Assembly: GCF_030295425.1 (NCBI RefSeq) | Contig: NZ_AP027081.1 | Location: 1,302,001 to 1,366,000, forward strand | Direction: 5' to 3' | DNA: 64,000 nt | Origin: Mesoterricola sediminis | GTDB taxonomy: Bacteria > Acidobacteriota > Holophagae > Holophagales > Holophagaceae | Part shown: one piece after another, positions 35,132 to 43,556 of the stretch | How positions within the stretch are numbered: position 1 is the first letter of the stretch | How the letters are laid out: the number at the start of each line of letters is the position of its first letter | Program-made: the position numbers and the translations under genes | Notes under the pieces: model-generated | The model's database searches: none | Told to the model about the DNA's origin: nothing | What the model saw: only the letters and a program-made list of their open reading frames with translations

Positions 35132-35554
35132 CTAGACCCTGAATTCGTCCGCGCGCCAGGTCTGGATGCGCTTCTTGATGGCCTCGGCCCCCAGCTGTTC
35201 GGCGACGGCCTCCCGGACCCGGTCGGCCAGCTCGCCGTCGGAGGCGAAGCGCAGGGCCACGAACTGGGCGGGGGTCAGGCGGGCGATGTCCGGCTGCTGT
35301 TCCGCCGGCAGCAGGGCCTTCATGCGCAGGGTCTCCTCGAGGCGGATCAGGCGGTCCTGGACCCGCAGGGGGTTGCCGCGCACCTTCCAGAAGAGGATGA
35401 AGAGGAAGGCCACGAGGACCAGCTCGGTCCAGGAGCCGGGGCGCTGCTGGAGGACGTGGCGGACGACGGACGCGGCGAGGAGGAGCCAGAGGACCGTGGC
35501 CCCATAGTGGTACAGGGGGTCCATGCGGCGGTGGGTTTCGTAGGTTTGGCTCAT
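35132..35554 (-). CDS. DUF6526-like small membrane protein
   Basis: 140 residues. A short N-terminus with THRRMDPLYHYG leads into two hydrophobic helices (VLWLLLAASVV and TELVLVAFLFILFWKV), then a cytoplasmic helical tail (RVQDRLIRLEETLRM; ARLTPAQFVALRFASDGEL). The pattern matches DUF6526 proteins. Function unknown. It follows mogA by 8 bp on the same strand and is likely co-transcribed with it. Confidence 0.75.
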   Translation of the reverse strand: MSQTYETHRRMDPLYHYGATVLWLLLAASVVRHVLQQRPGSWTELVLVAFLFILFWKVRGNPLRVQDRLIRLEETLRMKALLPAEQQPDIARLTPAQFVALRFASDGELADRVREAVAEQLGAEAIKKRIQTWRADEFRV

Positions 35555-35562
35555 GGGAGCTC

Positions 35563-36090
35563 CTAGCGCGGCGGCCGGAAGGCCTGGATGACGGCGGGGT
35601 CGGTGTCCAGGAAGGGGCCGCCGGCCAGTTCGATGCAGTAGGGGATGGCGGGGAAGACGGCGTCCAGGCACTCCCGGATGGCGCGCGGGCGGCCCGGGAG
35701 GTTCACGATGAGGCTGGCGCCCCGGAGGCCGGCGATCTGGCGGGAGAGGATGGCGGTGGGCACGTACTGGAGGGAGACGGCCCGCATGCGCTCCCCGAAG
35801 CCGTCCAGGATCCGGGGACACACGGCCCGGGTCGCCTCGGGCGTCACGTCGCGGGGGGAGGGTCCGGTGCCGCCGGTGGTGAGCACGAGGCAGCAGTGCG
35901 CCTCGTCCACGAGGGCCCGGAGGGTGGCCTCGATGATCGGTTGTTCGTCCGGGATCAGGCGGACCACGGGCTCCCAGGGCGTGCTGAGGTAGGCCTGGAG
36001 GGTGTCCCGGATGGCGGGACCGGAGAGGTCCTCGTAGACGCCGGTGCTGGCCCGGTCGGAGATGGTGACGATGCCGATTCGTGCGTTCAT
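35563..36090 (-). CDS. mogA: Molybdopterin adenylyltransferase-like MogA/MoaB protein
   Basis: 175 residues. Activates molybdopterin with ATP before molybdenum insertion. Family motifs: IGIVTISDRAS at the start, LVLTTGGTGPSPRDVTPEA in the middle, and LIVNLPGRPRAIRECLDAV near the end. MogA fits better than MoaB by this length and the RDVTPEAT stretch, but the distinction is not firm. Other molybdenum cofactor genes are not in the window. Confidence 0.9.
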   Translation of the reverse strand: MNARIGIVTISDRASTGVYEDLSGPAIRDTLQAYLSTPWEPVVRLIPDEQPIIEATLRALVDEAHCCLVLTTGGTGPSPRDVTPEATRAVCPRILDGFGERMRAVSLQYVPTAILSRQIAGLRGASLIVNLPGRPRAIRECLDAVFPAIPYCIELAGGPFLDTDPAVIQAFRPPR

Positions 36091-36137
36091 GGGGTCATCC
36101 TACCCCCTTTCGGCCCGCCGGGACCGGCCCAAACGCA

Positions 36138-36175
36138 CCGCGCCCCCGCGTTCCCGGAGGAAGGCGGGGGCGCGG
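36138..36175 (-). terminator. Terminator after trigger factor gene
   Basis: CCGCGCCCCCGC (36138-36149) pairs perfectly with GCGGGGGCGCGG (36164-36175), 14 bp beyond the tig stop on the minus strand. No T-tract. Confidence 0.6.
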
Positions 36176-36188
36176 GGGCCGGGAGCGA

Positions 36189-37640
36189 TCAGTGGTCGTG
36201 GTCGCAGTCGGGCCCGTGGACGTGCTCGGCGGCCTTCACGGCGGCGGGATCGCCGCCCTCCTGGTGCTCCAGGTCGCCGCCCTCGACGCCGCCGGCGTCA
36301 TAGCGGGCCTGGGGGATGCCGGCCTCGCGGCGGCGCTCCAGCTCCACCTGGGCCGCGAAGGCGGCCTTGTCCAGGAGCTCCTCCTGGATGGTGGCGGTCT
36401 TCAGGATCAGCTCGAAGATCTTGTCGGTGCGGACCCGGCCCTTGATCTCGGTGGTCGCGCCGCGCTGCTCCAGGTTGGCCCGGAAGGCCTCGAAGGGCTG
36501 CTGGATCTTGTGCTCGTCCATGATGGCGCGGACTTCGGCGTCGATCTCCTCGTCGCTCACCTGGATGTCCTCGGCGTTGCCGATGGCCTGAAGCAGGTAG
36601 CCGCTGCGGACGGCCCGCTCGGCATCCAGCTTGCGGCTGTTCCGGTAGGCGCCCCAGTTGATGTTCTTGGGATCGACGCCCTGACGGGCGGCCATCTCGG
36701 CGAATTCCTGGCAGTAGTCATCCAGCTGCAGGCTGACCATGGAGGCGGGCACTTCGAAGGGGGCGGCTTCCAGCAGGGCGTCCAGGACGGCGGACTGCAG
36801 GCGGGTGAGGGCGTCGCGCTCGGAGGCCTCTTCCAGGTCCTTGCGGACGAAGGCCTTCAGGTCCTCGAGGCTCTCGTGCTCGCCCAGGTCCTTGGCGAAC
36901 TCGTCGCCCAGCTCGGGGATGTCGCGGCGGCGCAGGTCCTTGAGGGTGGCCTCGTAGGCCACGGCCTTGCCGGCCATGGCGCGGTTGGGGTCCTCGGCGG
37001 GGATGGTGATGGAGAACTTCCGGGTCTCCTCGACCTTCATGCCCACGATCTCCTGGTCGAAGGGGCGGCCTTCGGCGAGCTGGATCACCTGGTCGGTGTA
37101 GGTCATGGCCTTCATGCCCTGGGGCTTGACCTTGATGTCGAGGGTGGCGAAGTGGCCGAGGCCGGCGGGGGCGTCGTCCACGGGGATGAACTTGGCGTTC
37201 TGCTGGCGCAGGCTCTCCAGGTGCTCGGCGACGGCCTCGTCATCGATGGCCCGCTTGCGCTTGGTGACGGTGAGGTTCTTGTAGTCGGGCAGGTCCACGG
37301 CGGGGGCCACGTCGAACATGGCGCGGAAGGAGCCGGGCTCGCCCTCCTTCAGGTCCACCTTCTCGAGGGCGGGGCGGGAGATGGGGAAGACGCCCTCGGA
37401 GGAAGCCGCCTGCATGAAGTGGCGGTTCACCAGGTTCTCCGCCACCTCGGAGAGGATCTCGCGCTCGTAGCGCTGCATCAGCACGTCCTTGGGGGCCTTG
37501 CCGGGACGGAAACCGGGGATCCGCACCTTGGGCGCGATCTTCGCGAGGACCTTGCCGTACTCCTCCGAGACCTCCGAGGCCGGGACGGTGACGTCGATGG
37601 ACTTCCGCGTGGGGGAGTGGTGGGTGAGGCTGGACGGCAT
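36189..37640 (-). CDS. tig: Trigger factor
   Basis: 483 residues. Ribosome-associated chaperone with peptidyl-prolyl isomerase activity. The ribosome-binding signature appears as VRIPGFRPGKAPKDVL near residue 43; the FKBP-like domain follows (FATLDIKVKPQG ... YEATLKDLRRRDIPELGDEFAKDLG), then the long helical C-terminal domain. The His/Asp-rich tail (HVHGPDCDHDH) is unusual and might bind metal. ATG at 37640 follows AGGAGCATCC, the same leader seen before ychF and clpP. It lies 33 bp after tRNA-Leu, so a tRNA-tig transcript is possible. clpP is not adjacent here but 14 kb away. Confidence 0.95.
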   Translation of the reverse strand: MPSSLTHHSPTRKSIDVTVPASEVSEEYGKVLAKIAPKVRIPGFRPGKAPKDVLMQRYEREILSEVAENLVNRHFMQAASSEGVFPISRPALEKVDLKEGEPGSFRAMFDVAPAVDLPDYKNLTVTKRKRAIDDEAVAEHLESLRQQNAKFIPVDDAPAGLGHFATLDIKVKPQGMKAMTYTDQVIQLAEGRPFDQEIVGMKVEETRKFSITIPAEDPNRAMAGKAVAYEATLKDLRRRDIPELGDEFAKDLGEHESLEDLKAFVRKDLEEASERDALTRLQSAVLDALLEAAPFEVPASMVSLQLDDYCQEFAEMAARQGVDPKNINWGAYRNSRKLDAERAVRSGYLLQAIGNAEDIQVSDEEIDAEVRAIMDEHKIQQPFEAFRANLEQRGATTEIKGRVRTDKIFELILKTATIQEELLDKAAFAAQVELERRREAGIPQARYDAGGVEGGDLEHQEGGDPAAVKAAEHVHGPDCDHDH

Positions 37641-37673
37641 GGATGCTCCTGTACCGGTTTTGGGTTTCTGACT

Positions 37674-37758
37674 TGGTGCGAATGGCGGGACTCGAACCCG
37701 CACGGTGCGAACCGCTGGAACCTAAATCCAGTGCGTCTACCAGTTCCGCCACATTCGC
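37674..37758 (-). tRNA. tRNA-Leu (anticodon UAG)
   Basis: An 85-nt type II tRNA including encoded CCA. Acceptor GCGAATG pairs with CATTCGC; anticodon stem CTGGA/TCCAG around loop TTTAGGT gives anticodon TAG; the long variable arm and GGTTCGAGTCC T-arm are present. Confidence 0.93.
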
Positions 37759-37781
37759 TGGGTACTGCGAAAGATCTGTCG

Positions 37782-37858
37782 TGGTGCGCCCGGAGCGACT
37801 CGAACGCCCGACCCTCAGGTTCGAAGCCTGATGCTCTATCCAGCTGAGCTACGGGCGC
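37782..37858 (-). tRNA. tRNA-Arg (anticodon UCG)
   Basis: A 77-nt cloverleaf with encoded CCA. Acceptor GCGCCCG/CGGGCGC, D-arm AGCTCAGCTGG, anticodon stem TCAGG/CCTGA with loop CTTCGAA (anticodon TCG), T-arm with GTTCGAGTC. Located 23 bp upstream of tRNA-Leu on the same strand. Confidence 0.93.
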
Positions 37859-37904
37859 ACAACGAAACCGCTATTTTGCCATGATCGGCGCAGGATTTCA
37901 CGGG

Positions 37905-38876
37905 TCAAAACGGCGGGAGGCCCCCCCCGGGCTGATCCGCCTGGAAGCACCAGGCGTCCTCCACGGCGAAGGTCCTGAGTTTCTCGAGGTCCCCGTCGGC
38001 GAGGCCAAGCTTGGCCGCTTGCTCCCATTCCCCGGGCAGGGTCGTGGGGATGACGCCCGGATCATCGGTCCCGAGGGCGCAGCGGACCCCCGCCGCCAGG
38101 AAGCGGGGCAGGGGGTGCGCGCCCAGGTCGGGGACGAGGGCGAAGTTGGAGGTGGGGCAGATGTCCAGGGGGATGCGCCGCTCGGCGAGGAGCTCCACGA
38201 GGGCGGGATCGCCCGCGGCCCGCACGCCGTGGACGATGCGGGTGGCCCCCGCGTCCAGGATCGCGTCCCGCACGTTGGAGCCCGGCCCGTTCTCGCCGGC
38301 GTGGGCGGCGAGGCGCAGCCCGGCCTTGCGCGCGCGCTCGAACACCGGCGCCCACGCCCGGAAGGGCACGCGCTCCAGGCCCCCCGTGGAGAACCCGGCC
38401 ACCCACGGCGGCAGGCCGGGCAGGACGAGGTCGAGCACCTCGTGGCCGTGGTCCACGCCGAAGTGGTTCACCGCGTCGATGATGGCGACGATCTTCACGC
38501 CCTGGGCGCGGGCCTCGCGGATGCCGTCGTCCAGGCCCCGCCAGAGGGCGTCCAGGTCCAGGAACCTGGCCTGGCGGACGAGGAAGTGCGGGGAGACCCA
38601 CAGGTCGACGCCGCGGTCCGCGCCGTTGGCCGGCGGCAGCCGTTTGACCGTGGCGCGCACGGCGTCCCGCACGGCCTCGGCGCTGGTGAGGAAGCCGCAC
38701 GCGAAGAAGAAGGCGTCGATGAAGCCTTCGAAGGGCACGGCCTCGCCGCGCCAGAGGGCCTCCAGGCTCGCGGGAGGCGTTCGGCCGAGCTTCGCGGCCT
38801 CGGTCCGGACCCAGTCCGCATCCAGGCTGCCCTCCAGATGGGCGTGCCGGTCAACGGTCGGGCAGGACCCGGTCAT
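37905..38876 (-). CDS. Adenosine deaminase family protein
   Basis: 323 residues. Metal-dependent amidohydrolase of the adenosine/adenine deaminase group: HAHLEGS (metal His pair, residue 11 on), AAHAGENG with the catalytic Glu, HGVRAAGD, ICPTSNFAL, and ALGTDDPG with the metal Asp. The substrate could be adenosine, adenine or a related aminopurine. The gene overlaps the stop of the zinc-ribbon gene by 4 bp (ATGA), implying coupling. Confidence 0.88.
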   Translation of the reverse strand: MTGSCPTVDRHAHLEGSLDADWVRTEAAKLGRTPPASLEALWRGEAVPFEGFIDAFFFACGFLTSAEAVRDAVRATVKRLPPANGADRGVDLWVSPHFLVRQARFLDLDALWRGLDDGIREARAQGVKIVAIIDAVNHFGVDHGHEVLDLVLPGLPPWVAGFSTGGLERVPFRAWAPVFERARKAGLRLAAHAGENGPGSNVRDAILDAGATRIVHGVRAAGDPALVELLAERRIPLDICPTSNFALVPDLGAHPLPRFLAAGVRCALGTDDPGVIPTTLPGEWEQAAKLGLADGDLEKLRTFAVEDAWCFQADQPGGGLPPF

Positions 38877-39166
38877 TCGTCGTAGTCGTCCATCTGCAGG
38901 TCGCCGGGATCCACCCCTTCGGCCCGCGCGCCGGAGATGCCGAGGCTCTCCTCGAGGCCGTCTTCGGCGGCCACGTCGGCCTCGCCTTCGGCGATGAAGT
39001 CGTCATCGATCTGCAGGGCGGCCTTCTCCTTCTTGGCGGCCTTGGGCTTGGCGGGCGCCTCCTTCTGGTTGGCGCCGCACTTGGGGCAGACGGGCTCCGG
39101 TTTGCCGAAATCATAGAATTTGGCATTGCACCCGAAGCAGCTCCATTTCTTCCCAAGATTCGCCAT
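38873..39166 (-). CDS. Zinc-ribbon protein (FYDLN-acid/TIGR02300-like)
   Basis: 97 residues. N-terminal KWSCFGCNAKFYDFGKPEPVCPKCG gives two CxxC pairs, a zinc ribbon with the FYDF motif of this family. A Lys/Ala linker and a strongly acidic C-terminus (DDDF, MDDYDE) follow. Common in proteobacteria and acidobacteria; role unknown, perhaps nucleic-acid or protein binding. Translationally coupled to the deaminase gene. Confidence 0.82.
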   Translation of the reverse strand: MANLGKKWSCFGCNAKFYDFGKPEPVCPKCGANQKEAPAKPKAAKKEKAALQIDDDFIAEGEADVAAEDGLEESLGISGARAEGVDPGDLQMDDYDE

Positions 39167-39240
39167 GGCTTCCTCAATCCCGTTTAAGGGACAAGGATTT
39201 ACCACGAAACGCCGAATCTGTATAGGAAAACCGGGGGCCC

Positions 39241-40266
39241 TCAGGGGTGGGTGGAGGCGGCCCAGGGGGCCGGTCCGAGCCGGGAGGGGTCCCCTCCGCA
39301 AAGCTGGTGTACGACCGTGTTGTAGAAAATCTGGTGCTGGGACTCGAGGTCCCCGCCGTAGCGTTCGACGAAGGAGGCCCGGCTCCGGTCCAGCTCGTCC
39401 CGGAGGGCGGCGTACAGGTTCCCCTGCTGCTGGCCCTGGGCGACCTTGGCCGGGAAGTAAAGCTCGATGTCCCCGACGAGGACCCGGGCGCTCCGCTCGG
39501 CGTTCTGGCGGACCTTCGGATCGAGGGCCGGCGCGGCCTCGGCGATGGGTTCGGGGATGCGCTGGGTCAGGCTCGAGGGGTGGACCTCGGGGGCGGGGGT
39601 CCGCTCCTCCTCCTTGGCGCCGGCCAGGTGGGACAGCTTGGCTTCGGCGGCCAGGGCCAGGGCCCGGACGGGGGCGCTGCCGGCGAGGAGGTCCGCCTCG
39701 CCGCCATCCGCCAGCAGGAGGGCGACCACCTTGCGGCGCAGGCGAAGGGGCAGGACGAGGGCCTGGCGGGCCGGGGCCGCGGCCAGGGCGCCGAGGAGGG
39801 CGGGGTAGGCGGCGCTGTCCTCCTGGAGGACGCGCAGGCGCCCGTGGAGGAGGGCCTCCAGGTCGGAGGGGGGCACCACGGGGGTGCGGGGGGCGGTGCC
39901 GTCGAAGCCGCGCAGGGAGAAGAGGGTGGCGATGCCCTGCTTGATGACGAAGACGGCGCTCCGGGCCGCGAAGGGGTGGAGGCCCTCCAGGAGCTGCTTG
40001 AGGACCTCGCCCTGGGTGCCCGCGTCCTCCAGGCGGTCGAGCGCGGCCTCCAGGGCCTCGGCCCTGGCCGGGATGGCCTCGGGCACGGGCGGGGGGGCGG
40101 GGACGGGCATGGCGGCCCGGAGCGCCTCGAGGAGGGCGTCGTCCGGGGTCAGGTGCGAGGCGGCCTCGCTCCACGCCACCATCACCTGCTCGAGCAGGGC
40201 CTGCTGCCTGCGGGTCATCCATTCCTGGAGAAGGTGCTTCACCGATGCCTGAACTTGGGCGTCCAT
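39241..40266 (-). CDS. Hypothetical protein with GAF-like region
   Basis: 341 residues if started at ATG 40266 (MDAQVQASVKHLLQ, with AGGATCCC upstream); in-frame ATGs at 40290 and 40305 are alternatives. A helical N-terminus with a Pro-rich hinge is followed by a domain with AVFVIKQGIATLFSLRGF and ALVLPLRLRRKVVALLLADGG, which reads like a GAF fold. The C-terminal helix (KVRQNAERSARVLVGDIELYF) is a motif I have seen at the end of signalling proteins. No catalytic site. Function unknown; its 5' end faces the partner-switching operon. Confidence 0.7.
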   Translation of the reverse strand: MDAQVQASVKHLLQEWMTRRQQALLEQVMVAWSEAASHLTPDDALLEALRAAMPVPAPPPVPEAIPARAEALEAALDRLEDAGTQGEVLKQLLEGLHPFAARSAVFVIKQGIATLFSLRGFDGTAPRTPVVPPSDLEALLHGRLRVLQEDSAAYPALLGALAAAPARQALVLPLRLRRKVVALLLADGGEADLLAGSAPVRALALAAEAKLSHLAGAKEEERTPAPEVHPSSLTQRIPEPIAEAAPALDPKVRQNAERSARVLVGDIELYFPAKVAQGQQQGNLYAALRDELDRSRASFVERYGGDLESQHQIFYNTVVHQLCGGDPSRLGPAPWAASTHP

Positions 40267-40389
40267 CTGGGATCCTGGCTTTTCCAGCATGGTATCCCAA
40301 GGCATCCCCCGGCTGGCAATTATTCCCGTCCGGCGCTAGGATTCACCCTGGTCCGGGTCCGCCCCAGGCGGGGCCCGTGGGGAGCGCGG

Positions 40390-40743
40390 ATGGCGGATCT
40401 TTCAATCCAGGTCAAGGAGGTCGACGGGGTGGCCGTGCTGCGGCCGGAGGGCTTCATCAACGCCCACACCGTCCGCATGTTCGAGGACGCCCTCGAGAAG
40501 CTGGTGGCCCAGGGGCGCTTCACCATCCTGCTGGACTGCCGCGCCTTGAACTACATCAGTTCGGCCGGCCTCGGCGCCATCATGGGCCTCATCGAGACCG
40601 TCCGCGAGAACGGCGGGGACATCCTGCTCTGCAACCTCGCGGAGAACGTCTACGCCATCTTCGACACCCTCGGCTTCACCCAGCTCTACCGGGTGTTCCG
40701 GAGCGACGCCGACGCCTTCGAGGCGCTGAGCGGGAAGGCCTGA
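40390..40743 (+). CDS. STAS-domain anti-sigma factor antagonist
   Basis: 117 residues. A single STAS domain: VAVLRPEGFINAHTVRMFEDAL, then LDCRALNYISSAGLGAIMGL with the Ser of the phosphorylation loop (SSAGL), and the end helix. In partner-switching systems the unphosphorylated form binds the kinase/anti-sigma. First gene of a three-gene operon; its stop is directly followed by the GTG of the ATPase gene. Confidence 0.92.
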   Translation: MADLSIQVKEVDGVAVLRPEGFINAHTVRMFEDALEKLVAQGRFTILLDCRALNYISSAGLGAIMGLIETVRENGGDILLCNLAENVYAIFDTLGFTQLYRVFRSDADAFEALSGKA

Positions 40744-41175
40744 GTGAAGCCCGCGGCCGACCCCGAAGCCTTCCGGCTGGTCATCCCCAGCCAGACCCGC
40801 TACCTCAACCTGGTCACGGCCATGGCCAAGCGGGCCTCCCTCGTGGCCGGCATGGACGACGCCACCGCGGCCAAGGTCTCCATCGCGGTGGACGAGGCCG
40901 TCACCAACGTGATCATCCACGCCTACCGGGGCGAATCGGACCACCAGGTGGAGATCGAGCTGCGGTTCACGCCCGACCGCCTCGAGATCCGCATCTGGAA
41001 CACGGGCGGGGGCCTCCATGACGAGGACGTGGTCCTGCCCGATCCCCGGGAATACGTGAAGCACCCCCGGAAGGGCGGCCTCGGGCTTCTCCTCATGAGC
41101 CGGTTCATGGACGAGATCCACTTCCAGAACCTCGACGGCCGGTCGGAGTGCTGCATGATCAAGCGGGTCTCCTGA
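40744..41175 (+). CDS. RsbW-like serine kinase/ATP-binding protein
   Basis: 143 residues from a GTG adjoining the STAS stop. GHKL ATPase with the N-box VDEAVTNVIIHAYRG and G-box GGLGLLLMSRFMDE, as in RsbW/SpoIIAB anti-sigma kinases that phosphorylate the STAS protein. No sigma factor is encoded nearby, so the final output could be a remote sigma factor or another target. Confidence 0.9.
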   Translation: MKPAADPEAFRLVIPSQTRYLNLVTAMAKRASLVAGMDDATAAKVSIAVDEAVTNVIIHAYRGESDHQVEIELRFTPDRLEIRIWNTGGGLHDEDVVLPDPREYVKHPRKGGLGLLLMSRFMDEIHFQNLDGRSECCMIKRVS

Positions 41176-41183
41176 AGGCCCCC

Positions 41184-42761
41184 ATGGAACCCGAGCCCTT
41201 CTCCCCCTTCGAGCGACTCCGGGAGCTCTGCACGCGGATCCCCGAGGGGACCCAGGAGCTGCTGCCCATCGTGGACTTCCTGGAGACCTTCCCGGAGCAG
41301 GTCACGGAGGAGGCGCTCATCCACCTGGTGGGCGTGACGGCCCTGGGCATCGCCAAGTCCCCCCAGGGCGGCCTCTGGAACGGCACCCGCTGGCTCTTCC
41401 TGCGGGGCGCCGCCACCCCCTATCCCTCCAACCCCGGCCAGGGCTGGACGAGCCTGCCCTGGGTCTACGGGGACGAGCAGTATGGCTGGCTGGTTGTGCG
41501 CACGCCCCAGCCGCCCGTGGCCCTGACCCTCCTCCTGTCCATTTCGGCGCCCCTCCTCGCCTGGCGCCGCCTGGAGGCCACCCGCAGCGACCAGAACCGG
41601 GCCCTGGCCCTCCAGCTGAGCCGCCTCAACACCCTCTTCGACCTCACCCGGAACCTGGGGGAGGTGGAGACCCGGGTGGAGCTGATCCGCCTCATGGGCA
41701 ACACCCTGGCGGGGGAGTTCCACATCCAGCGCCTGCTCGTGGTGGGGGCCGACGGCACCGTCCTCCACAGCCGGGGCCTGGGCACCCTGCCCGATGCCCT
41801 CACCGGGGACGACCTGCACCGCATCTTCCTGGAGAAGGGCCTCATCCACGCCGTGGAACTGCGGGACCAGGACCACAGCCACGGCTTCGCCTACGCCGCC
41901 GATCCGCCCCTGGGGCCCCTGACGGACGAGGACGAGCTCTTCCTGCAAACCCTGCTGAACATCACCAGCAGCCAGCTGAGCGCCCTCGAACTGCGGGAGA
42001 GCCGCATCCAGGCCATGCGCCTGGAGAAGGACCTGGAGCTGGCCCGCAACATCCAGCGGCGCATCCTCCCCAAGCGCCTGCCCGAGCCCGAGGGCTGGCA
42101 GTGCGCGGCGGCCAACCTCCCCTACCAGGCCGTCGGCGGCGACCTGTACGACCTGTGGATGGCCTCGGACGTGGACCGGAGCCCCCGGCTCCACCTGGCC
42201 GTGGCGGACATCTCGGGCAAGGGCCTGCCCGCCTCCCTCATGATGACCCAGCTCTCCGCCTTCCTCCGGGCCATGGCGGACCGGCGCGTCGAGGACTGGG
42301 GCAAGCTGGCCCTGCGCCTCAACGCCCGCATGAACGAGGTGCGGGACCGGAACCGCTACGCCACCCTCTTCATGGGCAGCCTCAACCCCGCCACCGGGGA
42401 CCTGCGCTACGTGAACGCCGGCCACAACCCGCCCCTGCTGGTGCCGGGGGACGGACGGCCTCTGGAACGGTTGATGCCCACGGGCCCCATGGTGGGCCTC
42501 CTCCCCGGCGCGGCCTTCACGGAGGGGCGGGCCACGATGCGGCCCGGCGACGCCCTGGTCATCTTCACGGACGGGGTCGTGGAGGCCGAGGACACCCAGG
42601 GGGCGGACCTGGGGGAGGCCCCGCTCGTCGAATGCGTCCGGTCCCTCCCCGACGCGACCGCGGACGATCTGTTCGAGGCCCTGCTCACCCGCACCTTCCA
42701 GCACATGGCTGGCGGCGGGTTCAAGGACGATGTGACGCTGGTGGTGGTGAAGCGGCTGTAG
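41184..42761 (+). CDS. SpoIIE-type PP2C phosphatase with N-terminal sensory region
   Basis: 525 residues. The N-terminal about 290 residues contain a GAF-like part (LFDLTRNLGEVETRVELIRLM; VVGADGTVLHSRG). A linker helix (LEKDLELARNIQRRILPKRLP) leads to a SpoIIE phosphatase with GGDLYDLW, ADISGKGLPASLMM, VNAGHNPPLL, FTDGVVEAED and KDDVTLVVVKR. It would dephosphorylate the STAS partner when a signal is sensed. A hydrophobic stretch near residues 110-130 (ALTLLLSISAPLLAW) could be a membrane segment. 8 bp after the ATPase gene. Confidence 0.92.
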   Translation: MEPEPFSPFERLRELCTRIPEGTQELLPIVDFLETFPEQVTEEALIHLVGVTALGIAKSPQGGLWNGTRWLFLRGAATPYPSNPGQGWTSLPWVYGDEQYGWLVVRTPQPPVALTLLLSISAPLLAWRRLEATRSDQNRALALQLSRLNTLFDLTRNLGEVETRVELIRLMGNTLAGEFHIQRLLVVGADGTVLHSRGLGTLPDALTGDDLHRIFLEKGLIHAVELRDQDHSHGFAYAADPPLGPLTDEDELFLQTLLNITSSQLSALELRESRIQAMRLEKDLELARNIQRRILPKRLPEPEGWQCAAANLPYQAVGGDLYDLWMASDVDRSPRLHLAVADISGKGLPASLMMTQLSAFLRAMADRRVEDWGKLALRLNARMNEVRDRNRYATLFMGSLNPATGDLRYVNAGHNPPLLVPGDGRPLERLMPTGPMVGLLPGAAFTEGRATMRPGDALVIFTDGVVEAEDTQGADLGEAPLVECVRSLPDATADDLFEALLTRTFQHMAGGGFKDDVTLVVVKRL

Positions 42762-42778
42762 GGGCGGCGCCCCGCCGC

Positions 42779-43423
42779 TCACGGCTCGAGGATCACCAGC
42801 GTCCGGGTCTCCACCTCGCCCGTCGCCACGCGCGCGAGCTGGAGGGTGGCGGTGCCGGGCGTCCCGGGGGCGCGGTAGGTCCACAGGGACGGATGGGCGG
42901 GATCCTGTTCCACCGCCCCCCGGCCGGCTTCCAGGACCGACAGGGTGTACGTGCCCGGCCTCTCGGCCACCGCCACCCGCAGCGAGGCGTTGGCCGCCAC
43001 CCGGTCGGAGGTCCGGGAGTCCAGGGGGTTCACGATGCGCATGGCCCCGCCCAGGAGCGGCGCGTCCGTCACGGTCACCTCGGCCTGGTCGGTCACCGTC
43101 GGAAAGGCGACGAGGGCCGCCCGCACGTGGTAGACGCCGGCCGTGGCCGGGGCCACGTACGTGGCGTTGTCCGCCTGGATCTGGCCGCCGCCGGGTTCGA
43201 CCACGGTGAGGGTGGTGGCGGTGGACACGCCGCCCGTGGTGTTGGCCGTGGCCGTGAACACGACGGAACCGCCAGTCTGGACGGTGACCTGGCGGGGGGA
43301 GAGGGCCACGGTGGAGACGGCCGCGGGATTCTGCGGGCGGCGGCCGCCGCCGCCGCAGGCCAGCAGGACGGCGAGGGCCGCCCCCGCCAGGGCGGGGACG
43401 CGGGGACGGGTGGAACTATTCAT
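42779..43423 (-). CDS. Lipoprotein with Ig-like/bacterial repeat regions
   Basis: 214 residues. Lipobox LLAC near residue 23, then Gly-rich GGGGRRPQNP. Two regions of beta-sandwich character follow (VALSPRQVTVQTGGSVVFTATANTTGG; YHVRAALVAFPTVTDQAEVTV), typical of Ig-like surface domains. Starts in an AT-rich patch (ATAATTAATTTATTTC around 43422-43437) that may hold its promoter. Convergent with the phosphatase gene, 17 bp apart. Function unknown. Confidence 0.75.
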   Translation of the reverse strand: MNSSTRPRVPALAGAALAVLLACGGGGRRPQNPAAVSTVALSPRQVTVQTGGSVVFTATANTTGGVSTATTLTVVEPGGGQIQADNATYVAPATAGVYHVRAALVAFPTVTDQAEVTVTDAPLLGGAMRIVNPLDSRTSDRVAANASLRVAVAERPGTYTLSVLEAGRGAVEQDPAHPSLWTYRAPGTPGTATLQLARVATGEVETRTLVILEP

Positions 43424-43556
43424 AATTAATTTATTTCGACTCCTGCCTGTGGTGTGCCCCGGCCGGGGCGCAGGTTCCCGCCGGATCCCTTCCGTCCGTC
43501 CGGAGGCGGAGGTGAAGGCTCCCGCCGGTGCGGCTACGATGGGACGGGAGTCGCTT

